DNA of 64,000 bases from Thermococcus sp. (GTDB taxonomy: Archaea > Methanobacteriota_B > Thermococci > Thermococcales > Thermococcaceae). The notes below the pieces were generated by a model that made no database searches, was not told the origin of the DNA, and saw only the letters and a program-made list of their open reading frames with translations. Below are positions 48,116-56,422 of the stretch, piece after piece (within the stretch, counting starts at the first letter, position 1; every line of letters starts with the position of its first letter). Location of the stretch: the NCBI RefSeq assembly GCF_017656495.1, contig NZ_JACDNS010000001.1, positions 124,001-188,000 of the forward strand. Direction: 5' to 3'. Both the position numbers and the translations under genes were made by a program.

Positions 48116-48214
48116 TCAATGATGATGGTAGTAACTCACCAGAAAAGCCATGAAAAAGTTAACTTCTTCTCTAAAGTTTGTACCTCTTTTGTTGTCTATT
48201 CCTCCCCCTCTCAT
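48116..48214 (-). CDS. histidine leader peptide of the his operon (unannotated)
   Basis: ATG 48214 to TGA 48118-48116 encodes 32 residues, MRGGGIDNKRG...LVSYYHHH, with three tandem CAT codons directly before the stop. GAGGTG (48226-48221) is 6 nt before the ATG. TATA at 48255-48247 puts RNA initiation near 48225, so this is the first ORF of the his mRNA. The bacterial his leader is the known parallel. I know of no archaeal example, so its role in histidine-dependent control is inference. Candidate hairpins overlap the His codons (see findings). Confidence 0.72.
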   Translation of the reverse strand: MRGGGIDNKRGTNFREEVNFFMAFLVSYYHHH

Positions 48215-48245
48215 TTTAAACACCTCAACTCCCAATGTCTTGCAC

Positions 48246-48256
48246 CCTATATAAGT
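48246..48256 (-). promoter_or_regulatory. TATA box of the his operon
   Basis: On the minus strand AACTTATATAG is a strong TATA box, about 26 bp before the predicted initiation point near 48225. Confidence 0.65.
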
Positions 48257-48271
48257 TTAACCTATTAAAAG

Positions 48272-48288
48272 TTTGTCAGTATGACAAA
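48272..48288. promoter_or_regulatory. operator-like inverted repeat upstream of his TATA
   Basis: TTTGTCA-GTA-TGACAAA has perfect 7-bp arms and lies 16 bp upstream of the TATA box. It is a good candidate binding site for a dimeric regulator of the his operon. Confidence 0.55.
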
Positions 48289-48309
48289 AGTTTGCGAAAA
48301 ATATTAGGT

Positions 48310-49098
48310 CTAAAGGGAAGCCAACTCAAAAATAAGCTCAGCTTTGGAACAGTATTTTTTCAATCTCTTCTTAACTTCTGCATGCTTTCCAAGAACGGGC
48401 CAGAGAATTGAGTCTATGTGAAGAGGTGGGATACTAACCTCTTCTGCAATCCTCGACCAAAAGCTTGTGGGTAGCTCGTTCGTGAATCTCTTTGTATAGG
48501 CATTTATTCTCACATCATCTGGAATTTCAATTTCCATTGGATAGGGAATGAACTCTTTAAATGCTATCCTGCCTGCATAGCCAAACATCTTCACAGCAAA
48601 GACTATTGTTTTGGCATTTCTTTTGGAATTCAGCACTTCTGCAAGGTCATTCCTTAGAGATGTCATTGAATAGTAGTAATTCTTGAGATCTTCAAGTTTA
48701 AGCTTAATTAAAAAAGGCTCGAGCTTTTCAAGCCTTTTAATTTTTGCAGCTGTTAGCCTTCTGTTAGCTTGAGATGTGGGTAAAAACCTTGAATAAGCAT
48801 CAACAATGCTCCTTTCCGGGGGATTCAATGAGAAATGTTCTGCAAATTCCCACCACCACTCCTCCCCACTGGCAGTCAGCTGATAGCTGACTATTGCGTT
48901 GGCAATTACGAGCTTTATGAATAGCTCATCGTTTTTGAGATTTTTGTGAAGATGCTCCAGAGCTGAAAACTGCAGATCAACTTTCTCCTCGATAGTTCTG
49001 GCACATTCTATGCCCAACTCTTTAAGGATTTCCTTTAATCTCTCGATTTTTGGTTTGTTCTCCTTGTGTTTGACTGTGATAAAGCGGTCGAGGGTCAT
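48310..49098 (-). CDS. archaeal 8-oxoguanine DNA glycosylase/lyase
   Basis: A base-excision repair enzyme of the AGOG family that removes 8-oxoguanine and nicks by beta-elimination. The family stretch ANAIVSYQLTASGEEWWWEF, the presumed Schiff-base Lys in NSKRNAKTIVFAVKM and the Asp in IPDDVRINAYTKR are present. 262 aa, all-helical HhH fold. It ends just upstream of the his promoter and lies 2 nt after the RFAP synthase gene. Confidence 0.88.
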   Translation of the reverse strand: MTLDRFITVKHKENKPKIERLKEILKELGIECARTIEEKVDLQFSALEHLHKNLKNDELFIKLVIANAIVSYQLTASGEEWWWEFAEHFSLNPPERSIVDAYSRFLPTSQANRRLTAAKIKRLEKLEPFLIKLKLEDLKNYYYSMTSLRNDLAEVLNSKRNAKTIVFAVKMFGYAGRIAFKEFIPYPMEIEIPDDVRINAYTKRFTNELPTSFWSRIAEEVSIPPLHIDSILWPVLGKHAEVKKRLKKYCSKAELIFELASL

Positions 49099-49100
49099 CT

Positions 49101-50072
49101 TTATCCCTTCGCTACGCTGTTTATCAGCCTCAGCAGATAGGCATTTTCCATCACAATTTCTACTCCTTTGTTCCTTGGAGTTCCAAGATCTATCTTGGCT
49201 TTGATGCCGTGATCCTTCAGAAAGTCATGTAGCTTTGCCTTCAGCATAGAGTATTCGCTCTTCCGTATCAATCCGTAAACAGTTGGACCCCATGAACTCT
49301 GTCCATAGCCGTAGGTGTTCCCCCTCAAAAACTCTAGGATTAGCTTCACATCTTCTCTGAATTCGCCTCCTTGGTAATCCTCAAAATGCTTTCCAACTAG
49401 CCTTTGAATTTCACTCAAATGCTTTCCGAAGGTCTTAATGTCCCTTTCTTTTAGAGCTGGTAGAAGTCCAAGCAGAATTCTGTGGCATATCTCCTTTGCA
49501 ATTTCGGGTTTACCTCTAATGTTTGCCATTATGGGCTTTTCCTCCTCTTCGTCAAATCCTCTCTTAACTTGAGGAATCACTAAAAGAAAAGCCCAATTCT
49601 CAGGAAACTCTTCCCTAAGAATTAAAGGCGGGATTCCTTCCTTAACCCCACCATCAATAACAAAGCCGCCGTATTTGAAGGTATAAATCCCAGCGCCGCT
49701 ATTTTTTCCTCTTCCTAAAATTTCAGCCAGCTCTTCAATTTTAGCATTTATGTTGTTTAGCTTTGCTATTCCTACACTAACAGCTAAAGAGAGCTGAGTT
49801 GTTGATCCTAGGCCAACATGTTTTGGAATTGTCCTTCTGACTTCAACAAGATAGTTAAAGCCCGTGCTAAAATGTTTGTTCATTCTTCCAACAACAAATT
49901 CAATTGTTTTTTTATCTTCCTCATCAGCCTTAATTTCGAGCTTTTCATGAGGCATGAGCTTTATCTCGTAGCCTTCTTCAAGGGCAACACCTAAGCTTCC
50001 AAATCTTCTTCCTAAAGAACCAGAGGGGTCAATTAAACCTAAATGCAGTCTTCTTGGTGTTTTGATTATCAC
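49101..50072 (-). CDS. beta-ribofuranosylaminobenzene 5'-phosphate synthase
   Basis: Joins 4-hydroxybenzoate or 4-aminobenzoate with PRPP, the first committed step to tetrahydromethanopterin-type pterins. GHMP-fold protein: TPRRLHLGLIDPSGSLGRRFGS and the phosphate loop HVGLGSTTQLSLAVSVGIA. About 323 aa. GTG 50072 is chosen; upstream GTGs lie in the GGTGGTGAT site. A dihydropteroate-synthase homologue lies nearby, supporting a pterin role. Confidence 0.87.
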   Translation of the reverse strand: MIIKTPRRLHLGLIDPSGSLGRRFGSLGVALEEGYEIKLMPHEKLEIKADEEDKKTIEFVVGRMNKHFSTGFNYLVEVRRTIPKHVGLGSTTQLSLAVSVGIAKLNNINAKIEELAEILGRGKNSGAGIYTFKYGGFVIDGGVKEGIPPLILREEFPENWAFLLVIPQVKRGFDEEEEKPIMANIRGKPEIAKEICHRILLGLLPALKERDIKTFGKHLSEIQRLVGKHFEDYQGGEFREDVKLILEFLRGNTYGYGQSSWGPTVYGLIRKSEYSMLKAKLHDFLKDHGIKAKIDLGTPRNKGVEIVMENAYLLRLINSVAKG

Positions 50073-50179
50073 TACAATCACCACCTTGAATTTAAAAACT
50101 ACTCTTTTTTATTCATTTTGATTGTGAGAATGAAAAATGATTTAACAACAAAACTAAAACTTAGTTATGGTGGGAATCT

Positions 50180-50992
50180 ATGCCGTTTATTAACGTAGAT
50201 GGAATTAAGATCCATTTCTATGACTCGGGAAAGGCTGTGGAGGAGAATTTGCCAACTCTCCTATTTCTTCATGGCTCTCCAGGCCAGATTAGCAACTGGA
50301 AATATATTCTGCCGTGCTTTGAAGGGAAGTATAGAGTTGTTGCAATAGATTCAAGAGGTTATGGAAAGTCTGATAAGCCCCTTCGTGTCACACTTGAGGA
50401 TTACATCAAGGATATTAATGCAATAAGATCTGAACTTGGACTTGAAAACGTTGTTCTAATTGGGCACAGCTTTGGGGCAATGATAGCAATCGAATATGCT
50501 GCCCAGAAATATGTTAACGGGACTGTGCTGATAGGTCCAGTTGCGTATTTAAAGACGGATGCTATTGACAAGATTATAATGCATTTGCCCCCTGCCATTT
50601 GGAAACCGATTCTCTTCAAAAGCAATCCCCTCACAAGACGGATGTATAAGAAGATGTTTTTCAGCCCGACAACTCCGGATGAGGTATTCTTGGAGTTCAT
50701 GAAGGACAATAAAGATTACATAGAGTCCTTGCCTCCACAAAGCTTCAGATATCTAATTTATCTGGCTGGTTATAGTGCCAAACCTTCTGCGGAGAAAGTA
50801 AAAGTTCCTACTTTGATAATAGTTGGAGAAGATGACGTTGTGACACCTCCTGAACATGCAAAGCTAATACATGAGTGGATTAGGGACTCAAAACTTGTAA
50901 TTATTCCAAATGCTGGACATTTGATATTATATGAAAAGCTTGAAGAAATATGCAGATTAATTGAAGACTTCCTTCAAAGGACTTTGAGGTGA
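50180..50992 (+). CDS. alpha/beta-fold hydrolase
   Basis: 270 residues with oxyanion-hole HGSPGQISNW, nucleophile elbow IGHSFGAMIAI, acid VGEDDVVTPPEHA and His in NAGHLILYEK. Substrate is unknown. It is directly before the pteroate-synthase homologue (8 nt) and divergent from RFAP synthase, so it could be involved in pterin or cofactor metabolism, but general esterase activity is equally possible. Confidence 0.8.
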   Translation: MPFINVDGIKIHFYDSGKAVEENLPTLLFLHGSPGQISNWKYILPCFEGKYRVVAIDSRGYGKSDKPLRVTLEDYIKDINAIRSELGLENVVLIGHSFGAMIAIEYAAQKYVNGTVLIGPVAYLKTDAIDKIIMHLPPAIWKPILFKSNPLTRRMYKKMFFSPTTPDEVFLEFMKDNKDYIESLPPQSFRYLIYLAGYSAKPSAEKVKVPTLIIVGEDDVVTPPEHAKLIHEWIRDSKLVIIPNAGHLILYEKLEEICRLIEDFLQRTLR

Positions 50993-50999
50993 AAAAGAT

Positions 51000-51824
51000 A
51001 TGAAGTTTGCTGGTATTAATCTTGAGGAACCAAAAATTATGGGAGTCATCAATGTTTCCCCAGAAAGCTTTTACAAAGGAAGTGTCAAGCAGAGTAAGGA
51101 TGAGCTGATTAGAACGGCTTTAAAAATGATTGCCGATGGGGCCTCTTTTATTGATATTGGGGCAAAATCTACAGCTCCTTATTTAGAGACCCAAATTCCG
51201 GTTGAGGAGGAAATTAGACGGGCAGTCTGGGCAATCTCAACGCTGAGAGATTATATTGATGTTCCAATCAGCATAGACACGACAAATGCAAAGGTTGCTG
51301 AAGAAGCGATAAAAGCCGGAGCAGACATTATCAATGACGTTTCTGGGCTTAAGGGTGACTCAGAGATGGTTAGAGTTGCAAAAGAATATGATGTTCCAGT
51401 GATAATTTGTGCTCATGGAGAAGTTAAGGACTTCATGGAGCCTGTTCACACTGTAATTAACTTCCTTCAGGAGAGCCTTCAGATTGCATACAAAAACGGA
51501 ATCGAGAAAGAGAAGATTGCAATCGATCCAGCAATTGGCTTCTTGAGACCAAATTACCCGCCTTGGTATGAGTGGGATTCAAAGATTATAGCAAACCTGA
51601 ATATGCTTAAGATGTTCGGACTTCCAATTCTAGTTGGAATTTCCAGAAAATCCTTTATTGGCGCAATAACTGGAAGGAAAGACCCGAGTGAGAGATTAAC
51701 TGGCTCATTGGCAGCGACAGCAGTAGCTGTTTGGAATGGAGCTAACATAATAAGAACACATGATGTTAAGGAAACGTTTGATGCAGTTAAGGTTGCGTGG
51801 TTTATTAGGAAGTTCCGGGCATGA
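51000..51824 (+). CDS. dihydropteroate synthase homologue
   Basis: 274-residue TIM barrel: MGVINVSPESFYKGS, FIDIGAKSTAPY, SIDTTNAKVAEEAIKAGADIINDVSG and GISRKSFIG. In archaea with methanopterin-like cofactors this homologue probably couples dihydropterin pyrophosphate to RFAP rather than free pABA. RFAP synthase 1 kb away supports that reading. Confidence 0.85.
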   Translation: MKFAGINLEEPKIMGVINVSPESFYKGSVKQSKDELIRTALKMIADGASFIDIGAKSTAPYLETQIPVEEEIRRAVWAISTLRDYIDVPISIDTTNAKVAEEAIKAGADIINDVSGLKGDSEMVRVAKEYDVPVIICAHGEVKDFMEPVHTVINFLQESLQIAYKNGIEKEKIAIDPAIGFLRPNYPPWYEWDSKIIANLNMLKMFGLPILVGISRKSFIGAITGRKDPSERLTGSLAATAVAVWNGANIIRTHDVKETFDAVKVAWFIRKFRA

Positions 51825-51924
51825 GTTCGTTTTTGATTTGCACTTTGAAGAAACTTACTCGTTCAGTTATTTTCATTGTTCGTTAAGACAATAACCTCTA
51901 AGCTCAAGAAAAGAAAATTACAAA

Positions 51925-52722
51925 TTAAAACTTAATCTCTTCAACTTCAAATTTTTTCTCTTTTGGGAAAATCTTAACATAGAATGCTGTTTCGTTCTCG
52001 ACTTCTTCAAATGGGATGTATGAATACTGCTCAAAAGTTGAAGATACAACCGCAAAAATATCAGCACCTTCAAAATATAGCAGGCGCCCATAGTAATAAT
52101 TTAAAATGTCTGATGCATAAATATCACTCATGTACGCAGTTATAAATGCTCTAACTTCTTTTTTGTCGTTTATGAGTAATGTTGCAGTGTTCATGAGAGA
52201 TCTCGTGGTTGATTTGATCTCTCTAAACCTCTTCAGAAGATACTCTTTTTCAATGCTTTCTAAAAAGCGGCAGAGATAAACACCCATTACATAACTGTCA
52301 GATGCATCTTTTAATTCCATTGGATTAAGTTCTCCAATTTCAATTAACTTATCTTTATCCAAATCCCCATTGTGCATAGTCCAAAATATGAAGCCTCTTT
52401 TTGTTGAAAATGCAAATGGTTGAACGTTAAACAGATTTTTCTCTCCTTGGCTTGCTGCTCTTGTGTGGGCTAAGAATATCACAAAGTCATCAAGCTTTTC
52501 CATTAATTCCTTCACTTTTTTCTTGTCCTCAAAGATTGCGTTTTCACTTTTGTAATGCTCTACACAACTGTTTTTTAGTAGGACATATCCCCAGCCGTCT
52601 CTGTGCTGGCTTCCTTTCTTGCGGGCGAGTTTGTAAGGATCATGCTCTGAAGATTTAAGCAATGCCTCAAGAAGGGGTTTGACTCTTTTTCCCTCACCTA
52701 CAGCGAACAGTATTCTGCACAT
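51925..52722 (-). CDS. class-II glutamine amidotransferase-like protein
   Basis: 265 residues beginning Met-Cys, so the N-terminal nucleophile Cys is exposed after Met removal. RDGWGYV, LAHTRAASQG and MHNGDLD are the Ntn amidotransferase motifs. No synthase domain is attached, as in YafJ-like proteins, so the ammonia acceptor is unknown. ATG 52722 has GGTGAT before it; the longer frame would bury the Cys. It converges with the pteroate-synthase homologue. Confidence 0.82.
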   Translation of the reverse strand: MCRILFAVGEGKRVKPLLEALLKSSEHDPYKLARKKGSQHRDGWGYVLLKNSCVEHYKSENAIFEDKKKVKELMEKLDDFVIFLAHTRAASQGEKNLFNVQPFAFSTKRGFIFWTMHNGDLDKDKLIEIGELNPMELKDASDSYVMGVYLCRFLESIEKEYLLKRFREIKSTTRSLMNTATLLINDKKEVRAFITAYMSDIYASDILNYYYGRLLYFEGADIFAVVSSTFEQYSYIPFEEVENETAFYVKIFPKEKKFEVEEIKF

Positions 52723-52776
52723 TAATATCACCAAAGGTTTTTAGGTTCTCATTGTATAAAAATTTGGGGATTGAGA

Positions 52777-53529
52777 ATGATACTTAGAAAGCTGAAGAAG
52801 AAAGCACTTCGAATCATTGATGAAGACTTCAAAATCATTGATTTCTCATTTGCTCTACCATATACCTATGTTGTTATCGAAGGAAAGAAAGGGAAATCTT
52901 TGGGAGTTGCAATGACGCTCCCAGAGGAAATCCAAATGTATTCGAGTGAGATTGAAAATATAAGTGTTGAAGACTTCATTGAGAAAGCAGATAGCTTAAA
53001 TGTTATTGAACGCACTTTGGCTCTGGCAACAATAAATGCCGTCTCCCAATATTACATAGACTTAAGTGAAGCTGAAAATAAAGATGCAACAGAGCTTTTA
53101 GATGGGAGCATTAAAAAAGTTGCAGTGATTGGCAACATGCCTCCGATAGTGAGAGCATTGAAAGACAAATGGTTTAGGCTTTATGTATTTGAGAGGAATC
53201 CCAAACTTTGGGATCGAGATACTCTAAGCGATTCTTTAGAATACTGGCTTCTTCCAGAGATGGATGCTGTCATCGTGAGTGGAACTGCATTGGTAAATGC
53301 TACTTTGGACATGATTCTTGAACGGTCTAAGAAAGCCAAACTAATTGTTTTGACCGGCCCAACAGCTCAAATTTTGCCCGAATTTCTTGAAGGTTCTGGA
53401 GTTACCCACTTGGCTTCAATGAAAGTTCTTAACATTGAAAATGCTCTCTTCAAGCTTAAATTGGGCTCATTTAGAGGCTTTGAGAAAGAAACTAGAAAAT
53501 ATATTATTGAGGTGCCACAGAATGGATAA
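52777..53529 (+). CDS. DUF364-type Rossmann-like protein
   Basis: About 250 residues. The N-terminal part (to about residue 90) resembles the DUF4213 region, followed by a Rossmann-like DUF364 part (VAVIGNMPPIVRALKDKWFRLYVFERNP, then DAVIVSGTALVNATLDMILERS, LTGPTAQILPE). Some members were proposed to handle heavy metals or cofactors, but function is unknown. Overlaps the nuclease-like gene by 8 nt, so co-translated. Confidence 0.72.
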   Translation: MILRKLKKKALRIIDEDFKIIDFSFALPYTYVVIEGKKGKSLGVAMTLPEEIQMYSSEIENISVEDFIEKADSLNVIERTLALATINAVSQYYIDLSEAENKDATELLDGSIKKVAVIGNMPPIVRALKDKWFRLYVFERNPKLWDRDTLSDSLEYWLLPEMDAVIVSGTALVNATLDMILERSKKAKLIVLTGPTAQILPEFLEGSGVTHLASMKVLNIENALFKLKLGSFRGFEKETRKYIIEVPQNG

Positions 53530-54391
53530 AATAGAGAGGGCAGTACTCGATGTTCTTAAAAAAGTGAACGAACACAGAGGACTATACGAGAGAAATGAAG
53601 AGGCTGTAAAGCAACATCTGATTGGAGAGATATTCCAGGCTCTCGGCTGGGAATGGGATAATCCAAAAGAAGTACGTCCGGAGGAGAGAACTGAAGAGGG
53701 AAGAGCAGATTATGCTCTAATTCTTAATGACAGAGTTGTTGCATTTGTTGAAGCTAAAAATCTTAGTGTAAATGTTCTCAAAAAAGACAAACCACTGAGG
53801 CAGCTCGGAAGATACTGCTTTAATCATGGAGTTAAATATGGAATCCTGACGAATGGATTATCATGGGTGGTTATTAAAGCTTTTGAAGAAGGTTCTCGCC
53901 TAGAGGACAGGGTTATTCTAAGTGTGGATGTGGAAAATGAACCAATTGAGAGAACAGTCCTTAAATTAAGCCTTTTATCAAAAAATAGAATAGAAAAACT
54001 TGAAAGATTTGCAACCCTTCTAAGAGCTCTAGAATTTAGCTTTGATGAGCTTAAGCGGGAAGGTATCAGCGAGAGGAAGCTAATAGAGTTTTTAACTGCT
54101 TCAAAGAAGAGGTTGCTTACGTTGGATAAAATAGGAGGAGATGAGCTCCCGAAGGCTCTCTATGTTTATGACGATGGTTGGAAAATGATTCCACTTGTAG
54201 AAAGGAGCATAAAAGGAGTTTTGTTGTCTCTTCTTCTCTATCTTAGTGAGAGGAGTGAAGGAGAAGAAAAAGCCCAAATCAAAAGAGCTTATACATATCT
54301 TAAGGAAATTCCAATTGATACCCAGAAAATCCTAAGACTTCTGCGTGAGATAGAAAGGGACAGGGGGATAAGAATTGGGATTGAGATTTAA
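53522..54391 (+). CDS. PD-(D/E)XK nuclease-like protein (type I/IV HsdR-N family)
   Basis: About 289 residues. The N-terminal half has E in NEEAVKQHLIGEIFQALGW, then GRADYALILN and FVEAKNL, the D...ExK catalytic pattern of restriction-like nucleases, followed by a helical C-terminal half. ATG 53522 has GAGGTG upstream. No methylase or specificity gene is nearby, so it may be a solitary type IV-like or repair nuclease. Converges with the metallophosphoesterase with a 4-nt overlap. Confidence 0.75.
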   Translation: MDKIERAVLDVLKKVNEHRGLYERNEEAVKQHLIGEIFQALGWEWDNPKEVRPEERTEEGRADYALILNDRVVAFVEAKNLSVNVLKKDKPLRQLGRYCFNHGVKYGILTNGLSWVVIKAFEEGSRLEDRVILSVDVENEPIERTVLKLSLLSKNRIEKLERFATLLRALEFSFDELKREGISERKLIEFLTASKKRLLTLDKIGGDELPKALYVYDDGWKMIPLVERSIKGVLLSLLLYLSERSEGEEKAQIKRAYTYLKEIPIDTQKILRLLREIERDRGIRIGIEI

Positions 54392-55905
54392 TTCTTCCAA
54401 GGAACTTCAGTTTTGATTTTCCAAATTCCTAGCAACTTTCTTGAGCCCCATGTTGCTTGAATTTCAAAGGCGACAATTATGTCTTCATAGATGTCAATTA
54501 GATTGAATGAATTTCCAAATGGATTTCTATGCAGTTCCCAGCTTATTGAACCAGCATTAATTACTGGCGTTCTTTCAATTCTAACTCCAAATGCATTGCC
54601 CCCATGCCCAGTCATTACAAGCTCGGTTCTTTCTTCAGTGAGTATCTTCAAGACATTGCCAGCATCCTCTAAAAATCCTAATTCCCTACTTCTCGGAATT
54701 GGCACGAGGTTGTGATGCATTACAACAGCTGTGAATTTTTCTTTATATTCTTCAAGCTTTGATCTTAGGATTTTTTGCCCAATTCTGCCGACAACACCTA
54801 TGGACGTCTCGTATTGAGCCGTTAGTATAGGGATAAAGACAAAATCACCAAATTCTTTAATCTCAGGCTCTCCAAAGTATTCTCTAAACAAATCATATCC
54901 AAGATACGTTATGTCATTATGACCTGGGACTATGAGTTTTTCTGTCTTAAGCTTTGCATAATACTCTGCTGCCATCTCATAGTATCTCTCAATGCCCACA
55001 TCAACAATGTCACCGCAGTGTATTACTAAATCTGGCTTATACTTCTCGTTTATCGCCCTTATTGCATTTTCAAGAATCCTCTTTCTAAAGTAAATCCTGT
55101 CAGAAACATTGCTCTCACTCATCTGAATTATCCTCAAGAGATGCTTTCCTTTTGGAATGAAAATCTTAGGCTTTACGGATTTATAGCTCTTTTTCAGCTC
55201 ATCTCCGGTTACTCTTCTTATGGTTACATCAATCTGGCCATCGCCGGTTAACTTAATGATGTTATAGCTGTTCACATCGCCTTTCCTTGTCTTTCTGCAT
55301 GAGGTACAGCCAGCATTCACGACGACTAAATCCTCAATGCTATAAACGTTTGGAACATGCTTGTGTCCGCAGAGGTAGAGATTTACTTCATGCCTCAACA
55401 GCAAATCTAAAACATCTCCAGCATTGAATAAGACGTTCCTTTCTCTTCCTGTATCTGGAAGTGGGACAAGATGATGATGAGCAGCTACGATTTTGAATTT
55501 CTTATGTGAGTACTCCTCTAGCTTTTCCTTCAGCCAACGGAACTTATAACCGCCAATTCTTCCATCACTTAAATCTGGTATTGTTGAATCGACCCAGATT
55601 ATTACAAGATCATCTCGCTCATAAACCCCATACAAAGGACCGATATATTTCTCAAACAGCTCATATCCAACATTTCTGGCGTCATGATTTCCTGGAAGAA
55701 CTATAAGAGGCGTTTCTATCTTCCTAATTAGATAGCTGGCATGTTCGTACTCTTCTTTGAGTCCTTGATTTGTTACATCACCTGTGTGAATTACTAAATC
55801 AAAATCGCCTCGATTTATCTCATTTACTATTAAGTCATAGGCATACGATTTAAAGGCTGGCTCTTGGGTTATATGTGTATCGCTTATGTGTGCTATCTTA
55901 ATCAT
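54388..55905 (-). CDS. tandem-domain metallophosphoesterase
   Basis: 505 residues made of two calcineurin-like domains. Domain 1 (about 1-230) has complete motifs ISDTHIT, HTGDVTNQG, LPGNHDARN, AHHHLVP and LCGHKHVP. Domain 2 (about 255-490) retains GDIVDVG and MHHNLVP but has MSESN for DxH, GHND for GNHD and GHGGN for GHxH, so it is probably inactive. ATG 55905 follows GGAGTGATG. Substrate (cyclic nucleotide, phospholipid or nucleic acid) unknown. The preceding gene encodes a CBS pair. Confidence 0.82.
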   Translation of the reverse strand: MIKIAHISDTHITQEPAFKSYAYDLIVNEINRGDFDLVIHTGDVTNQGLKEEYEHASYLIRKIETPLIVLPGNHDARNVGYELFEKYIGPLYGVYERDDLVIIWVDSTIPDLSDGRIGGYKFRWLKEKLEEYSHKKFKIVAAHHHLVPLPDTGRERNVLFNAGDVLDLLLRHEVNLYLCGHKHVPNVYSIEDLVVVNAGCTSCRKTRKGDVNSYNIIKLTGDGQIDVTIRRVTGDELKKSYKSVKPKIFIPKGKHLLRIIQMSESNVSDRIYFRKRILENAIRAINEKYKPDLVIHCGDIVDVGIERYYEMAAEYYAKLKTEKLIVPGHNDITYLGYDLFREYFGEPEIKEFGDFVFIPILTAQYETSIGVVGRIGQKILRSKLEEYKEKFTAVVMHHNLVPIPRSRELGFLEDAGNVLKILTEERTELVMTGHGGNAFGVRIERTPVINAGSISWELHRNPFGNSFNLIDIYEDIIVAFEIQATWGSRKLLGIWKIKTEVPWKN

Positions 55906-55912
55906 TAAAACA

Positions 55913-56320
55913 TCACTCCGTTGATATTGATGTCTCAAGCTTTCTTCTTGTGGCTTCAAGCAAATCGCTTAATGTGAAAATCCCAACTATCTTCCCCTCC
56001 TCTTCAATCAAGACGTGTTTGATTCTGTGATGTGCCATTATCTTGAGCACTTCTCTCAGCGGAGTATTTGCGTCTGTGGTTATTAAATTCCGGCTCATTA
56101 TTTCTTTTACTGGAGTGGTGTAGGATAAACCTGGCACAATGACCCTTCTTATTATGTCGGATTTTGTAAAGAAGCCAATAACCCTATCATCTTCAACAAC
56201 AACTAAAGAGCCTATGTCAAATTTCACCATAATCTTGCAGGCTTCCTGAACGGTATCTTCTGGGCTAACTCCTACCAATTTTTTAGTCATGTAAACTTTT
56301 ACTGGAGCAGTCTCTTCCAT
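55913..56320 (-). CDS. CBS-pair protein
   Basis: About 135 residues made almost entirely of two CBS motifs (VYMTKKLVGVSPEDTVQEA... and IMSRNLITTDANTPLREV...), with the second repeat ending in IVGIFTLSDLLEA. Such proteins bind adenosyl nucleotides and act as energy sensors. ATG 56320 is preferred with GGTGAC upstream. It is 7 nt before the metallophosphoesterase gene, so the two may work together. Confidence 0.83.
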   Translation of the reverse strand: MEETAPVKVYMTKKLVGVSPEDTVQEACKIMVKFDIGSLVVVEDDRVIGFFTKSDIIRRVIVPGLSYTTPVKEIMSRNLITTDANTPLREVLKIMAHHRIKHVLIEEEGKIVGIFTLSDLLEATRRKLETSISTE

Positions 56321-56422
56321 GGGCATGTCACCTTAAAAGCGAGCTATTCAAGAAATTTTAAAAACTAATTCTATAAAACCTTTTTTATAGTCATGGAATA
56401 GTAAAGAAGAAAGGAATGTAGA

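Noticed and set aside
48103-48130. C/D-box-like ATGATGA on the plus strand (48119-48125), suggesting an sRNA
   Set aside because: It is the complement of the three CAT codons of the leader ORF. No D box (CTGA) or C'/D' pair is correctly spaced on the plus strand.
53435-53521. 29-residue extension of the nuclease inside the DUF364 gene
   Set aside because: GAGGTG is spaced for ATG 53522; the extension is the other gene in a shifted frame.
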